Part shown: positions 28,166 through 35,982 of the stretch, one piece after another | How positions within the stretch are numbered: the first letter of the stretch is position 1 | Layout: each line of letters starts with the position of its first letter | Assembly (NCBI GenBank): GCA_944332455.1 | Contig: CALVJY010000003.1 | Coordinates: 1-49,987 of the forward strand | DNA: 49,987 bases | Direction: 5' to 3' | DNA from: an uncultured Clostridia bacterium | Lineage (GTDB): Bacteria > Bacillota > Clostridia > Christensenellales > HGM11417 | Notes under the pieces: generated by a model | Told to the model about the DNA's origin: nothing | What the model saw: only the letters and a program-made list of their open reading frames with translations | Databases searched by the model: none | Made by a program: the position numbers and the translations under genes

Positions 28166-29488
28166 TCAGTCCAGCACCGTCCCGAACATGGCCTGAGGGG
28201 CAAGCCTGGCGATCCGGGATCCCAATGTCTTGAACAGCTCGTCAAACCCCTGCACCTCGACGCCCTTTTCCCTCAGCTTTTGATACAGATCGTGCGTCAG
28301 CTCCAGCACGAGTTCGGACTCCAAAAACTTCCCCTCCTGCCGGGAGCAGACAAAGACGGCGACGGGGATCTCTCCGTTGAAGTAGCGGCAGCGGACAAAG
28401 AGATGCAGCTCTTGCAGCGGAACGAAGATCTCCCTCCCCGAAAAAAATCCGGGTTCCCCTTCCTCCTCGAAGCCGGGAAAGACGGGATTTTCGCCAGAGG
28501 GCAGGCCGGGGAGCAGATCCTCCGCCTCGGCCATGTCGCCCAGCCCCAGATCGGGCAGGCGGACCACGGCCTCCCCCTCCTCAAAGCGGACCTCGCGGAA
28601 CCCGGTCAGATCCGGGAAAGCCACCCCGGCGGCCGGCTGCCCCGGGGCAAACTCCTTCTCCGGCCCCTGTTCCAGATGATCCCGGAGGGCCGCCGCGAAC
28701 AGACCGGCGTTCTTTTTCCAGAAGCGGACGTAACCGATCATAAACAGGGCGGCGCCCAGCAGAAGCAGAACGGCGCCCCCGATCGTCAGGCCGATGAACA
28801 GCGGATCCAGATCGCCCAGCACTCCGGCCAGCACGGGCACGGCGATCATGTAGAGGACAAAGCCTCCCCCGAGCGAAAGGAGGGAGGAAAGCAGAAAGCG
28901 TTTTCTCTTCCGCCGGAAGGCCAGATCTTTTCCCAGATACAGGGCGTAAAAGCTCCTCCCCTGCGCGGCGATGCAGGCGTCCGCGCCGACCGGCTCCGCC
29001 TGTGCGCATCTTCTGCTCCACACCGTCACGGCCAGGGCCCCGGCCAAAAACACCAGACCGAAAAAGCCGACCACCGAGACCGAGAGGATCCCGTCCGTCC
29101 GCCGGGCGGCCAGCACCTCTTCGGCCGGGACCAGGCTCTCCCCCGCCCGGGTCAGCGAATAGAAGGAGATCTCCGCCGCGCCGCCTTCCAGCTGCGCCCG
29201 CGAAACCTCCAGAGTGACCTCCTCGCCTGCGGCCAGCGCCTCGGTCAGATCGGCCTGGCAGCAATAGTCGCTGAGGGTGAAGGCCCTGCCCGGGAACTCC
29301 TCCAGCTCCAGCCGGTAAAGATCCCCCGCTCTTTGGACCGTGACCACGCGGCCCCCGACCGAAGTCAGGTCTTCCCGCCCGACCTGGGCAAGATTCCAGC
29401 CCAACAGGCCGCTCAGCGCGACAAACAGCAGCGCGGCCAGCCAAAAGACCAGGCAGATCGCCTTGATCTGGTTCTTTCCTGAATTCAC
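28166..29488 (-). CDS. Unknown membrane protein with four predicted spans
   Basis: I do not recognise this 440-residue protein. A membrane segment near residues 10-30 is followed by an outside-type domain of about 100 residues, a second span near 133-157, a short charged loop, two closely spaced spans (near 195-260), and a C-terminal soluble region of about 180 residues with acidic, Gly/Pro-rich linkers. The start was placed at the GTG at 29488, which has AGGAGG five bases upstream; a longer frame begins with a TTG lacking a ribosome binding site. No neighbour suggests a role. It is separated from pheT by a strong terminator. Confidence 0.7.
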   Translation of the reverse strand: MNSGKNQIKAICLVFWLAALLFVALSGLLGWNLAQVGREDLTSVGGRVVTVQRAGDLYRLELEEFPGRAFTLSDYCCQADLTEALAAGEEVTLEVSRAQLEGGAAEISFYSLTRAGESLVPAEEVLAARRTDGILSVSVVGFFGLVFLAGALAVTVWSRRCAQAEPVGADACIAAQGRSFYALYLGKDLAFRRKRKRFLLSSLLSLGGGFVLYMIAVPVLAGVLGDLDPLFIGLTIGGAVLLLLGAALFMIGYVRFWKKNAGLFAAALRDHLEQGPEKEFAPGQPAAGVAFPDLTGFREVRFEEGEAVVRLPDLGLGDMAEAEDLLPGLPSGENPVFPGFEEEGEPGFFSGREIFVPLQELHLFVRCRYFNGEIPVAVFVCSRQEGKFLESELVLELTHDLYQKLREKGVEVQGFDELFKTLGSRIARLAPQAMFGTVLD

Positions 29489-29740
29489 TTCCGCCTCCTC
29501 TGCCCGCTCCGCCCCCGTGGGGATTTTGCCGGGCGATCTTTCCAAAATGTTTGACCTGAACAGGGGCGCTTCCCGGTCTGACCCAGGGAAGTCCGGTTAC
29601 TTTTTACGATCTTTCAGGTTATGCTCCTGCGATCCGTTTTTGTTTTCAGGCCCTGTTTCTTGCCTGTAAAAACGTTCAAAAATAATTTAATTCCAGAAAA
29701 TTACGGCTTAATGGCAATAAAGCGCCGAAGGTGAGATCGG
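29489..29740. other. Gap between pheT terminator and the membrane protein gene
   Basis: No gene is visible. It contains one copy of the AT-rich element (29668-29688). I could not find a convincing promoter for the membrane protein gene on the minus strand. Confidence 0.5.
29668..29688 (-). repeat. AT-rich interspersed element, copy 4
   Basis: On the minus strand it reads AAATTATTTTTGAACGTTTT plus one T, among the best matches to the consensus. Confidence 0.6.
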
Positions 29741-29776
29741 AAAAAGAGAAGGGCCGGGAAGATCTTCCGGCCCTTC
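29741..29776 (-). terminator. Intrinsic terminator of the pheST operon
   Basis: A 10-bp stem (GAAGGGCCGG against CCGGCCCTTC) closes a loop of about nine bases and is followed on the minus strand by CTCTTTTTC. It lies 17 bases after the pheT stop. Confidence 0.85.
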
Positions 29777-29793
29777 GGACGACCTTTGTTTTC

Positions 29794-32187
29794 TCAGGCG
29801 CGGAGGGTGACGTTCAGCTTTTTGGTCAGCTGAGCCAGGATGCCCTGGATGATCTGGTCGGCCTCCTCCACCTTCAGGGTGCGGTCCTCGGCGCGGAAGC
29901 TCAGCCGGAAGGCCATGCTCTTTTTGCCCTTTTCGATGCGGTCCCCCTGGTAGAGGTCGAACAGGGTGACCTCCTCCAGCATCCCGCCGCCCTGCTTGCG
30001 GATGAGGTCGGTGATGGCCTTGCAGGAGACTTCCTCGTCGGCCACCAGGGCCAGATCCCGCTCGATGGCCGGGAACTTGGGCAGGTTTTTGTAGACGAAT
30101 TTGGGGAAGGCCCGCTCGTTCAGGGCCTCCAGATCGATCTCGGCGTACCAGAGTTTTTTCTTCAGGTCAAAGGCGTCGGTCACGTCGGGATGGAGCTCGC
30201 CGAAGCTGCCCATGACCAGCCCCTTGCAGAAGATCTCGGCCTTTTTGTGGGGATGGAAGTAGGCCTCCCCCCCGGCCCGGCACTCGAAGGTCAGGCCGAA
30301 GTCCGCGAAGAGATTTTCCAAGATCCCCTTCAGGGTGAAGAAACTTTCGCCCTCGCCGAACAGCAGGATGCCCAGTCTCTCCTTTTCCTCGGGCAGTTCC
30401 TCGGCGCTCTCCTTGGGCAGGAAGATCCGCCCGGTCTCGAACAGCCGGCCGGCCTCCACCTTGCGGCTGAGATTGACCGAGGCCGCCTCCAGCAGGCCGC
30501 AGAGCATGGTGGTCCGCATGACGGCAATGTCCTCGCTCAGCGGGTTCAGCAGTTCCACGGTGCGCGAAAATTTTTCCTCCCCGCCCAGATTGATCTTCCC
30601 GATCTCCTCTTTGGAGATGAAGGCGTAGGAGACGATCTCGTGCAGGCCCTGATAGCGGAGATCTTCCTTCAGGCGGTCCATGTTTTTCTGCTCCTGCGTT
30701 CTGCCGCCCGGGGCGACCTGCGCTTTGGCCAGCAGGGTGGAGTGCAAATGATCGTAGCCGTACATGCGGATCATCTCCTCGGCGATGTCGGGATAGTCTT
30801 CCAGATCTTCCCGCCAGGGCGGGATCCGGCAGGTCAGCACGCCGCCCTTTTCGGAGGTCTCGATCTGCAGGCCGTTGAGGATGCGCAGGGTATCTTTTAA
30901 GGGGATCTCCAGCCCCAGCAGGGCGTCGATGTCGGCCTTGTTCGCCTTCAGCGTGCGGACCTCCGGCCGGAGGGCGGAACGATCCTCGATCCCCTTGGCC
31001 ACCTTGCCGCAGCCCAGTTCGCAGATCAGGTGCAGGGCGCGTTTGAGGCCGAATTCGGGCGAAAAGCTGTCCACGCCCTTTTCGTAGCGGGCCGAGGAAT
31101 CCGAGCGGATCCCCAGCGCCTTGGAGGTCTTGCGGATGCTGTCCCGCTTGAAGCGGGCGGATTCAAAGACCACCGCGGCCGTGTCCGGCTTGATCCCGGA
31201 CTCCAGCCCGCCCATGATGCCGGCCAGCGCCACCGGCTTTTTGGCGTCGCAGATGACCAGCATGTTCTCGTTCAGTTGGCTGTCCTTGCCGTCCAGGGTG
31301 ACGATATGCTCCCCCTCCTTGGCCCGGCGGACCACGATCTGACGGTCGGTCAGCTCCCGCTCGTCAAAGGCGTGCATGGGCTGGCCCAGTTCCAGCAGGA
31401 CGAAGTTGGTGATGTCCACGATGTTGTTGATGGCGCGCAGGCCGCACAGCTTCAGCCTCTTCTGCATCCAGGCGGGCGAGGGCGCGATCCTGATGTCGGT
31501 CACGCCGCCGGCCAGGTAGCGGGGGCACAGGTCCTCGGCCTCCACCCGGACCTTGACCAGCTTTTCGATGGGGGTCTCCCCCTCGGCAAAGTCGAGGGCG
31601 GGCTCCTTCAGCGGCTTGCCCAGCACGGCGGCCACCTCGCGGGCGATGCCGTACACGCTCTGGCAGTCTGGGCGGTTGGCCGTGACCCCGATGTCAAAGA
31701 CGTACTCGTCCAGGCCCAGGATCTCCCGCATCTCCACGCCCAGCGGAGTCTTGGGATCCAAAATCAGGATGCCGTCCACCGAGGCGCCCGGGATGTCGGC
31801 GTCGGTGATCTTGAGTTCCTCGCCCGAGCAGAGCATCCCCTCGCTGAGCACGCCCCGCAGTTTGCCGGCCGTGATCTTCCGCCCGCCGGGCAGGGTGGAC
31901 TTGTCCAGACAGGCCGGGACCACCGCCCCCTCGAAGACGTTGGTCGCCCCGGTCACGATCTGACAGGCGCCGTACCTGCCGCAGTCCATCTGACAGATCT
32001 GCAGCTTGTCGGCGTCGGGGTGTTTTTCCAGTTTGACGATCCGGGCGGTCACGATGCGGTCCATCTCCGCCCCCAGATAGATCAGCTCCTCGACCTCGAA
32101 GCCGCAGGAAAAGAGCTTTGCCGCCAGCTCCTCGGCGGAAAGGTCGATGTCTACATAGTCCTTCAACCACAAAAACGGTACTCTCAT
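29794..32187 (-). CDS. pheT: Phenylalanyl-tRNA synthetase beta subunit
   Basis: Editing and tRNA-binding subunit of the (alpha-beta)2 enzyme. The 797-residue product has the N-terminal OB-fold tRNA-binding domain (GCEVEELIYLG through about residue 150), the B3/B4 editing domain (ANRPDCQSVYGIAREVA near 168-184), the B5 domain, the catalytic-like core (YGYDHLHSTLLAK), and the C-terminal anticodon-binding FDX-ACB domain ending LTKKLNVTLRA. AAGGAGG lies five bases before the ATG. It follows pheS after 10 bases and is controlled by the same T-box leader. Length is normal. Confidence 0.97.
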   Translation of the reverse strand: MRVPFLWLKDYVDIDLSAEELAAKLFSCGFEVEELIYLGAEMDRIVTARIVKLEKHPDADKLQICQMDCGRYGACQIVTGATNVFEGAVVPACLDKSTLPGGRKITAGKLRGVLSEGMLCSGEELKITDADIPGASVDGILILDPKTPLGVEMREILGLDEYVFDIGVTANRPDCQSVYGIAREVAAVLGKPLKEPALDFAEGETPIEKLVKVRVEAEDLCPRYLAGGVTDIRIAPSPAWMQKRLKLCGLRAINNIVDITNFVLLELGQPMHAFDERELTDRQIVVRRAKEGEHIVTLDGKDSQLNENMLVICDAKKPVALAGIMGGLESGIKPDTAAVVFESARFKRDSIRKTSKALGIRSDSSARYEKGVDSFSPEFGLKRALHLICELGCGKVAKGIEDRSALRPEVRTLKANKADIDALLGLEIPLKDTLRILNGLQIETSEKGGVLTCRIPPWREDLEDYPDIAEEMIRMYGYDHLHSTLLAKAQVAPGGRTQEQKNMDRLKEDLRYQGLHEIVSYAFISKEEIGKINLGGEEKFSRTVELLNPLSEDIAVMRTTMLCGLLEAASVNLSRKVEAGRLFETGRIFLPKESAEELPEEKERLGILLFGEGESFFTLKGILENLFADFGLTFECRAGGEAYFHPHKKAEIFCKGLVMGSFGELHPDVTDAFDLKKKLWYAEIDLEALNERAFPKFVYKNLPKFPAIERDLALVADEEVSCKAITDLIRKQGGGMLEEVTLFDLYQGDRIEKGKKSMAFRLSFRAEDRTLKVEEADQIIQGILAQLTKKLNVTLRA

Positions 32188-32197
32188 GACGGCCTCC

Positions 32198-33211
32198 TTA
32201 GATGAACTGCTTCAAAAATCTGACGTCGTTCTCGAACAGCAGCCGCATATCCGGGATGCCGTACTTGATCATGGTCACCCGCTCGATGCCCAGCCCGAAG
32301 GCAAAGCCGCGGTAGGCGTCCGGGTCGACCCCGCAGTTTTTCAGGACGTTGCGGTGCACCATGCCGGCGCCCAGGATCTCGATCCAGCCCGTCCCCTTGC
32401 ACAGCCGGCAGCCCTTGCCGTGGCACATGGAGCAGGAGACGTCCACCTCCACGCTGGGCTCGGTGAAGGGAAAAAAGGAGGGCCGGAAGCGCACCTTGGT
32501 GCTCTTGTCGAAGACCGTGGTGGCAAAGACCTCCAGGACCCCTTTCAGGTCGGCCAGCGAGATGTCCTTTTCCACGGCCAGCCCCTCGATCTGGTGGAAC
32601 ATGGGCGAATGGGTGGCGTCGTCGTCCGCCCGGAAGACCTTGCCCGGACAGAGGATGCGGATGGGCACCCCCTTTTTCTGCATGGCCCGGATCTGCGCCG
32701 GCGAGGTGTGCGGCCGCAGCAGCACGTTGTCGGTGATGTAAAAGGTGTCCTGCATATCCCGGGCGGGGTGATCCTTGGGAATGTTCAGGGCCTCGAAGCT
32801 GTAGTAGTCGTACTCCACCTCCGGCCCGTCGTAGATCTCGAATCCCAGCCCCAAAAAGGCGTCGAGCACCTGGTTTTTGACCAGCGTCAGCGGATGCAGG
32901 CTGCCCGTCTTTCGGCCCACCCCGGGCAGGGTGACGTCCAGGCGGTCCTCGCTCAGCTCCTGTTCGCGTTTGCGGCGGAGTTCGGCCTGTTCGGCTTCGG
33001 ACAGGGCCCCCTCCAGCTCGGCCTTGACCTGGTTGACCTCCTTGCCGAAGGCGGGACGCTCCTCGGGGGGCAGGTTCTTCAGATTCTTCATCAGCTCCGT
33101 AAAGACGCCGTTCTTTCCGAAATACTTCACGCGCAGCTGGGAGAGCTGCTCCGCCCCCTCCCTGAGGGCTTTTTGGAAGTTTTCCCGGATCTGTTTCAGT
33201 TTTTCCTTCAC
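32198..33211 (-). CDS. pheS: Phenylalanyl-tRNA synthetase alpha subunit
   Basis: Catalytic subunit that charges tRNA-Phe. The 337-residue product has an N-terminal coiled coil (about 1-85) and the class II catalytic core with HPLTLVKNQVLDAF near 105, TSPAQIRAM, FRADDDATHSPMFHQIEG (motif 2 region) and the motif 3 GFAFGLGIERVTMIKYGI near the end. A Cys-rich insert CSMCHGKGCRLCKGTGW resembles the one in many bacterial PheS proteins. The start codon is GTG, preceded by GGAGG at six bases. It is the first gene after the T-box leader and its terminator. Confidence 0.97.
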   Translation of the reverse strand: MKEKLKQIRENFQKALREGAEQLSQLRVKYFGKNGVFTELMKNLKNLPPEERPAFGKEVNQVKAELEGALSEAEQAELRRKREQELSEDRLDVTLPGVGRKTGSLHPLTLVKNQVLDAFLGLGFEIYDGPEVEYDYYSFEALNIPKDHPARDMQDTFYITDNVLLRPHTSPAQIRAMQKKGVPIRILCPGKVFRADDDATHSPMFHQIEGLAVEKDISLADLKGVLEVFATTVFDKSTKVRFRPSFFPFTEPSVEVDVSCSMCHGKGCRLCKGTGWIEILGAGMVHRNVLKNCGVDPDAYRGFAFGLGIERVTMIKYGIPDMRLLFENDVRFLKQFI

Positions 33212-33230
33212 GATTTACCTCCAAGACGAT

Positions 33231-33510
33231 AAAAAAAGCGCCCTGACATAGGACGCAAGTTTACGTGGTACCACCTAATTTCACCGGGATCTTACGGAAG
33301 ATCCGGCCTTTGACCCAGATAACGCCGGGAAGCGGCGGGGCTTACTGCAAGTTCGGCCTGCAACTCGGGAGAGAATAACCGCGGACATTTTTCACCCGCC
33401 CTTTCAGCCGGTGGGGCGGACTCTCTGGGAAAAAAGATCCTCCGCAGTCTGTTTCCTTCATCGTTTTTCGGTTTATAATAGAACGGAAAAGTTTTCCTTC
33501 CCCTTTCTTT
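33231..33510 (-). promoter_or_regulatory. T-box leader (tRNA-Phe sensing) of pheST
   Basis: Transcribed on the minus strand before pheS. The T-box sequence AGGTGGTACCACG is at 33264-33276, the hallmark that pairs with the acceptor end of uncharged tRNA. A terminator follows: GCGTCCT (33250-33256) pairs with AGGGCGC (33238-33244), then seven T residues (33231-33237). Upstream, a long stem I region includes the conserved AGAGAG and GGCTGAAAG elements (about 33390-33430). A UUC codon at 33373-33375 lies where the specifier is expected; UUC encodes phenylalanine and fits the downstream genes. Uncharged tRNA-Phe would stabilise the antiterminator and allow pheST expression. Confidence 0.95.
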
Positions 33511-33516
33511 TGCTCT

Positions 33517-33545
33517 ATTATAGCACAAAGAGCGGGATCAGGCAA
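33517..33545 (-). promoter_or_regulatory. Sigma-A promoter of the pheST T-box transcript
   Basis: On the minus strand TTGCCT (33540-33545) and TATAAT (33517-33522) are 17 bases apart, upstream of the T-box leader. The divergent pckA promoter uses the same two hexamers. Confidence 0.85.
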
Positions 33546-33595
33546 GGAAAAAGGCCCTCCGTTTTGAAAAATCTCTCCCTCTCCCCTTTTTAAAG

Positions 33596-33624
33596 TTGCC
33601 TAAACCGGGGAAAGCTGGTATAAT
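33596..33624 (+). promoter_or_regulatory. Sigma-A promoter of pckA
   Basis: TTGCCT (33596-33601) and TATAAT (33619-33624) are 17 bases apart. The leader is about 50 bases and ends in AAAGGAG. No operator-like repeat is apparent. Confidence 0.85.
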
Positions 33625-33680
33625 GGAAGGCAAGCGGGATCATCCGCCCCGATGTTGAAAGATTTTAAAGGAGATAGATT

Positions 33681-35456
33681 ATGGCAAGCAAACCCTTGAC
33701 TTCGAACAAATCCGTTTTGAAGTTCGTGGAAGAGTCGGCCGCCCGGACCTGTCCGGACGAGATCGTCTGGATCGACGGCAGCAAGGAACAGCTGGACGCC
33801 CTGGCGGCGGCCGCTTTAAAGACCGGCGAGCTGATCAAACTCAACGAAGAACTGCTGCCCGGATGCTACCTGCACCGGACCGCGGTCAACGACGTGGCCC
33901 GGGTGGAGGACCGCACCTTTATCTGCAGCCGCAGGGAGGAAGACGCCGGCCCCACCAACAACTGGATGGATCCCAAGGAGGCCTACGAAAAGGTGGGCAA
34001 GATCTTCGAGGGCGCCATGAAGGGCCGGACGATGTACGTCATTCCCTTCAGCATGGGCAAAGTCGGCTCTCCCTTTGCCAAGGCGGGCATCGAGCTGACC
34101 GACTCCATCTATGTGGTCATGAACATGAACATCATGACCCGGGTGGGCAAGGAGGTGCTGGACAACCTGGGCGACTCCGACGACTTTGTCCGCGGCCTGC
34201 ACGCCAAGGCCGACCTGGACGAGACCAAGCGCTACATCCTGCACTTCCCCGAGGACAACACCATCTGGTCGGTCAACTCCGGCTACGGCGGAAACGTGCT
34301 GCTGGGCAAAAAGTGCTTTGCCCTCCGCATCGCCTCCTATCAGGGCAAGAACGAGGGCTGGATGGCCGAGCACATGCTGATCTTGGGCATCCAGAATCCC
34401 GAGGGCGAGATCAACTACATCGCGGCGGCCTTCCCCTCCGCCTGCGGCAAGACCAACCTGGCCATGCTCATCCCCCCCGAGATCTATCAGAAGAAGGGTT
34501 ACAAGTGCTGGTGCGTGGGCGACGACATCGCCTGGATCCGCATCGGCGAGGACGGAAGGCTTTGGGCGGTCAACCCCGAAAACGGTTTCTTCGGCGTGGC
34601 GCCCGGCACCAACATGAAGTCCAACCCCAACGCCCTGATCTCCACCCAGAAAAACACCATCTTTACCAACGTGGTGCACAACCTGGACAACAACACCGTG
34701 TGGTGGGAGGGCCTGGACAAAAATCCGCCCGAGCACGCGGTGGACTGGAAGGGCAATCCCTGGAACGGAAAGACCTCCGAGGTCAAGGGCGCGCACCCCA
34801 ATTCCCGGTTTACGGCGCCCGCCGTCAACTGCCCCTGCTTAAGTCCGGAATTTGAAAACCCCAAGGGCGTTCCCCTGTCCGCCATCGTCTTCGGCGGCCG
34901 GCGGGCCAAGACCGCTCCCCTGGTCTACCAGGCGCGGGACTGGGAGCACGGCGTCTTTGTGGGATCCATCATGGCCTCCGAGACCACGGCCGCGGCCAGC
35001 GGCGCGGTCGGCGTGGTCCGCAGAGACCCCATGGCCATGCTGCCGTTCTGCGGCTATCACATGGGCGACTACTTCCAGCACTGGCTGGATATGGGCAAAA
35101 AGCTCAAAAACCCGCCCAAGATCTTCAACGTCAACTGGTTCCGGACCGACGACGAGGGTCACTTCCTCTGGCCGGGCTTCGGCGACAACCTCCGGGTGCT
35201 GGAATGGATCATCAAGCGCTGCAAGGGCGAAGTGGAGGCCCGCGAGACCGCCATCGGCTACCTGCCCGATCCCGAGGACATCAACATCGAGGGACTGGAT
35301 CTCGACCGCAAGACCCTGACCGACCTCCTGTCGGTGGACAAGGAGATGTGGAAGGCCGACGCCCAGGGCATCGAGGAATTCTACACCAAGTTCGGCAGCA
35401 AGCTGCCCAAGGAACTGAAGGGCGAGCTTGAGACGCTGAAAAAGAATCTGCAATAA
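33681..35456 (+). CDS. pckA: Phosphoenolpyruvate carboxykinase (GTP type)
   Basis: Interconverts oxaloacetate and phosphoenolpyruvate with GTP/GDP. The 591-residue product matches the GTP-dependent class: the P-loop reads FPSACGKTN near 254-262 (the ATP class has a different GxxGxGKTT loop), and the cysteine of this loop and the downstream FPSACGKTNLAMLIPP context are typical. NMNIMTRVG, the ANGFFGVAPGT-like ENGFFGVAPGTN and RDWEHGVFVGSIMASE segments are also characteristic. AAAGGAG lies about seven bases before the ATG. It has its own promoter and terminator and is one of three plus-strand genes here. In anaerobic Clostridia the enzyme may run toward oxaloacetate; direction is inference. Confidence 0.96.
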   Translation: MASKPLTSNKSVLKFVEESAARTCPDEIVWIDGSKEQLDALAAAALKTGELIKLNEELLPGCYLHRTAVNDVARVEDRTFICSRREEDAGPTNNWMDPKEAYEKVGKIFEGAMKGRTMYVIPFSMGKVGSPFAKAGIELTDSIYVVMNMNIMTRVGKEVLDNLGDSDDFVRGLHAKADLDETKRYILHFPEDNTIWSVNSGYGGNVLLGKKCFALRIASYQGKNEGWMAEHMLILGIQNPEGEINYIAAAFPSACGKTNLAMLIPPEIYQKKGYKCWCVGDDIAWIRIGEDGRLWAVNPENGFFGVAPGTNMKSNPNALISTQKNTIFTNVVHNLDNNTVWWEGLDKNPPEHAVDWKGNPWNGKTSEVKGAHPNSRFTAPAVNCPCLSPEFENPKGVPLSAIVFGGRRAKTAPLVYQARDWEHGVFVGSIMASETTAAASGAVGVVRRDPMAMLPFCGYHMGDYFQHWLDMGKKLKNPPKIFNVNWFRTDDEGHFLWPGFGDNLRVLEWIIKRCKGEVEARETAIGYLPDPEDINIEGLDLDRKTLTDLLSVDKEMWKADAQGIEEFYTKFGSKLPKELKGELETLKKNLQ

Positions 35457-35537
35457 CCGATCTCACAGAGCGGGACAAGATCCGCAGAAACCGATCTTTC
35501 GGATCCTGTTCCCCTGTCGAAAAAAAACATGAATCAG

Positions 35538-35569
35538 AAAAGGTCCTCGTACGTCGGGGACCTTTTTTC
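35538..35569 (+). terminator. Intrinsic terminator of pckA
   Basis: AAAAGGTCC pairs with GGACCTTTT around an 11-base loop, followed by further T residues (CCTTTTTTC). It lies about 80 bases after the stop codon. Confidence 0.85.
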
Positions 35570-35581
35570 ATATTACTTCGA

Positions 35582-35880
35582 AAAGACAAAAGTTCATATA
35601 GGGAAAGACAACAAGGCCGGTCTGATTGTGAAAGATAAAAGGGATGGTCTGACCTCTTGGAAAGATAAAAATGGGACGACGGACCTCTTTCAAAGACCGG
35701 TTTAAAGCGCTGCCCGGAAACCGGCAAAAGGACAGTCTGCCCGTCCGGAAACCGGGATCCTGCTGTCCGGAAAACGACAAAAGACAGACTGAAAGCCGGG
35801 AGCCTGCGGCCCGGAAAACGGGGAAGGCGGCCCCAAAAGGGGAACGGGAGCCTGCAAAAATCAGGGCCCGCTCTGCCGCT
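35582..35880. repeat. Decayed tandem repeats in the pckA-glmS gap
   Basis: No gene is visible in the 526-base gap. AAAGACAA/AAAGATAA words recur at 35582, 35604, 35631, 35661 and (AAAGACC) 35692, steps of 22-31 bases, followed by CGGAAACCGG/CGGAAAACG words near 35715, 35746, 35768 and 35812. The pattern suggests two adjoining arrays with units of about 30 bases, heavily diverged. Confidence 0.5.
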
Positions 35881-35926
35881 TTGAACAGAGTCTCTCCATC
35901 TTAAAAGACCCTTTGATCGGGGTAAT

Positions 35927-35980
35927 TTTATTGCATAGTACTCTGAAAAATGCCTGTTTTGCATAGTACTATGCAATAAA
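35927..35980. repeat. Inverted repeat containing an 18-bp perfect palindrome, next to the glmS stop
   Basis: TTTATTGCATAGTACT (35927-35942) and AGTACTATGCAATAAA (35965-35980) form a 16-bp perfect inverted repeat. The right arm overlaps the perfect palindrome TTGCATAGTACTATGCAA (35959-35976). The element starts two bases after the glmS stop codon on the minus strand. It is AT-rich and has no long T-run, so it does not look like an ordinary terminator; it resembles a double binding site for a dimeric repressor, but no regulator gene is near. Confidence 0.65.
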
Positions 35981-35982
35981 TT

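Noticed and set aside
33292..33545. Small minus-strand open frames upstream of pheS
   Set aside because: They lie entirely inside the T-box leader RNA and are explained by its structure.
35281..35976. Minus-strand open frame overlapping the end of pckA
   Set aside because: It is antisense to the conserved pckA C-terminus and otherwise covers repeat-like spacer DNA; the product has no recognisable feature.
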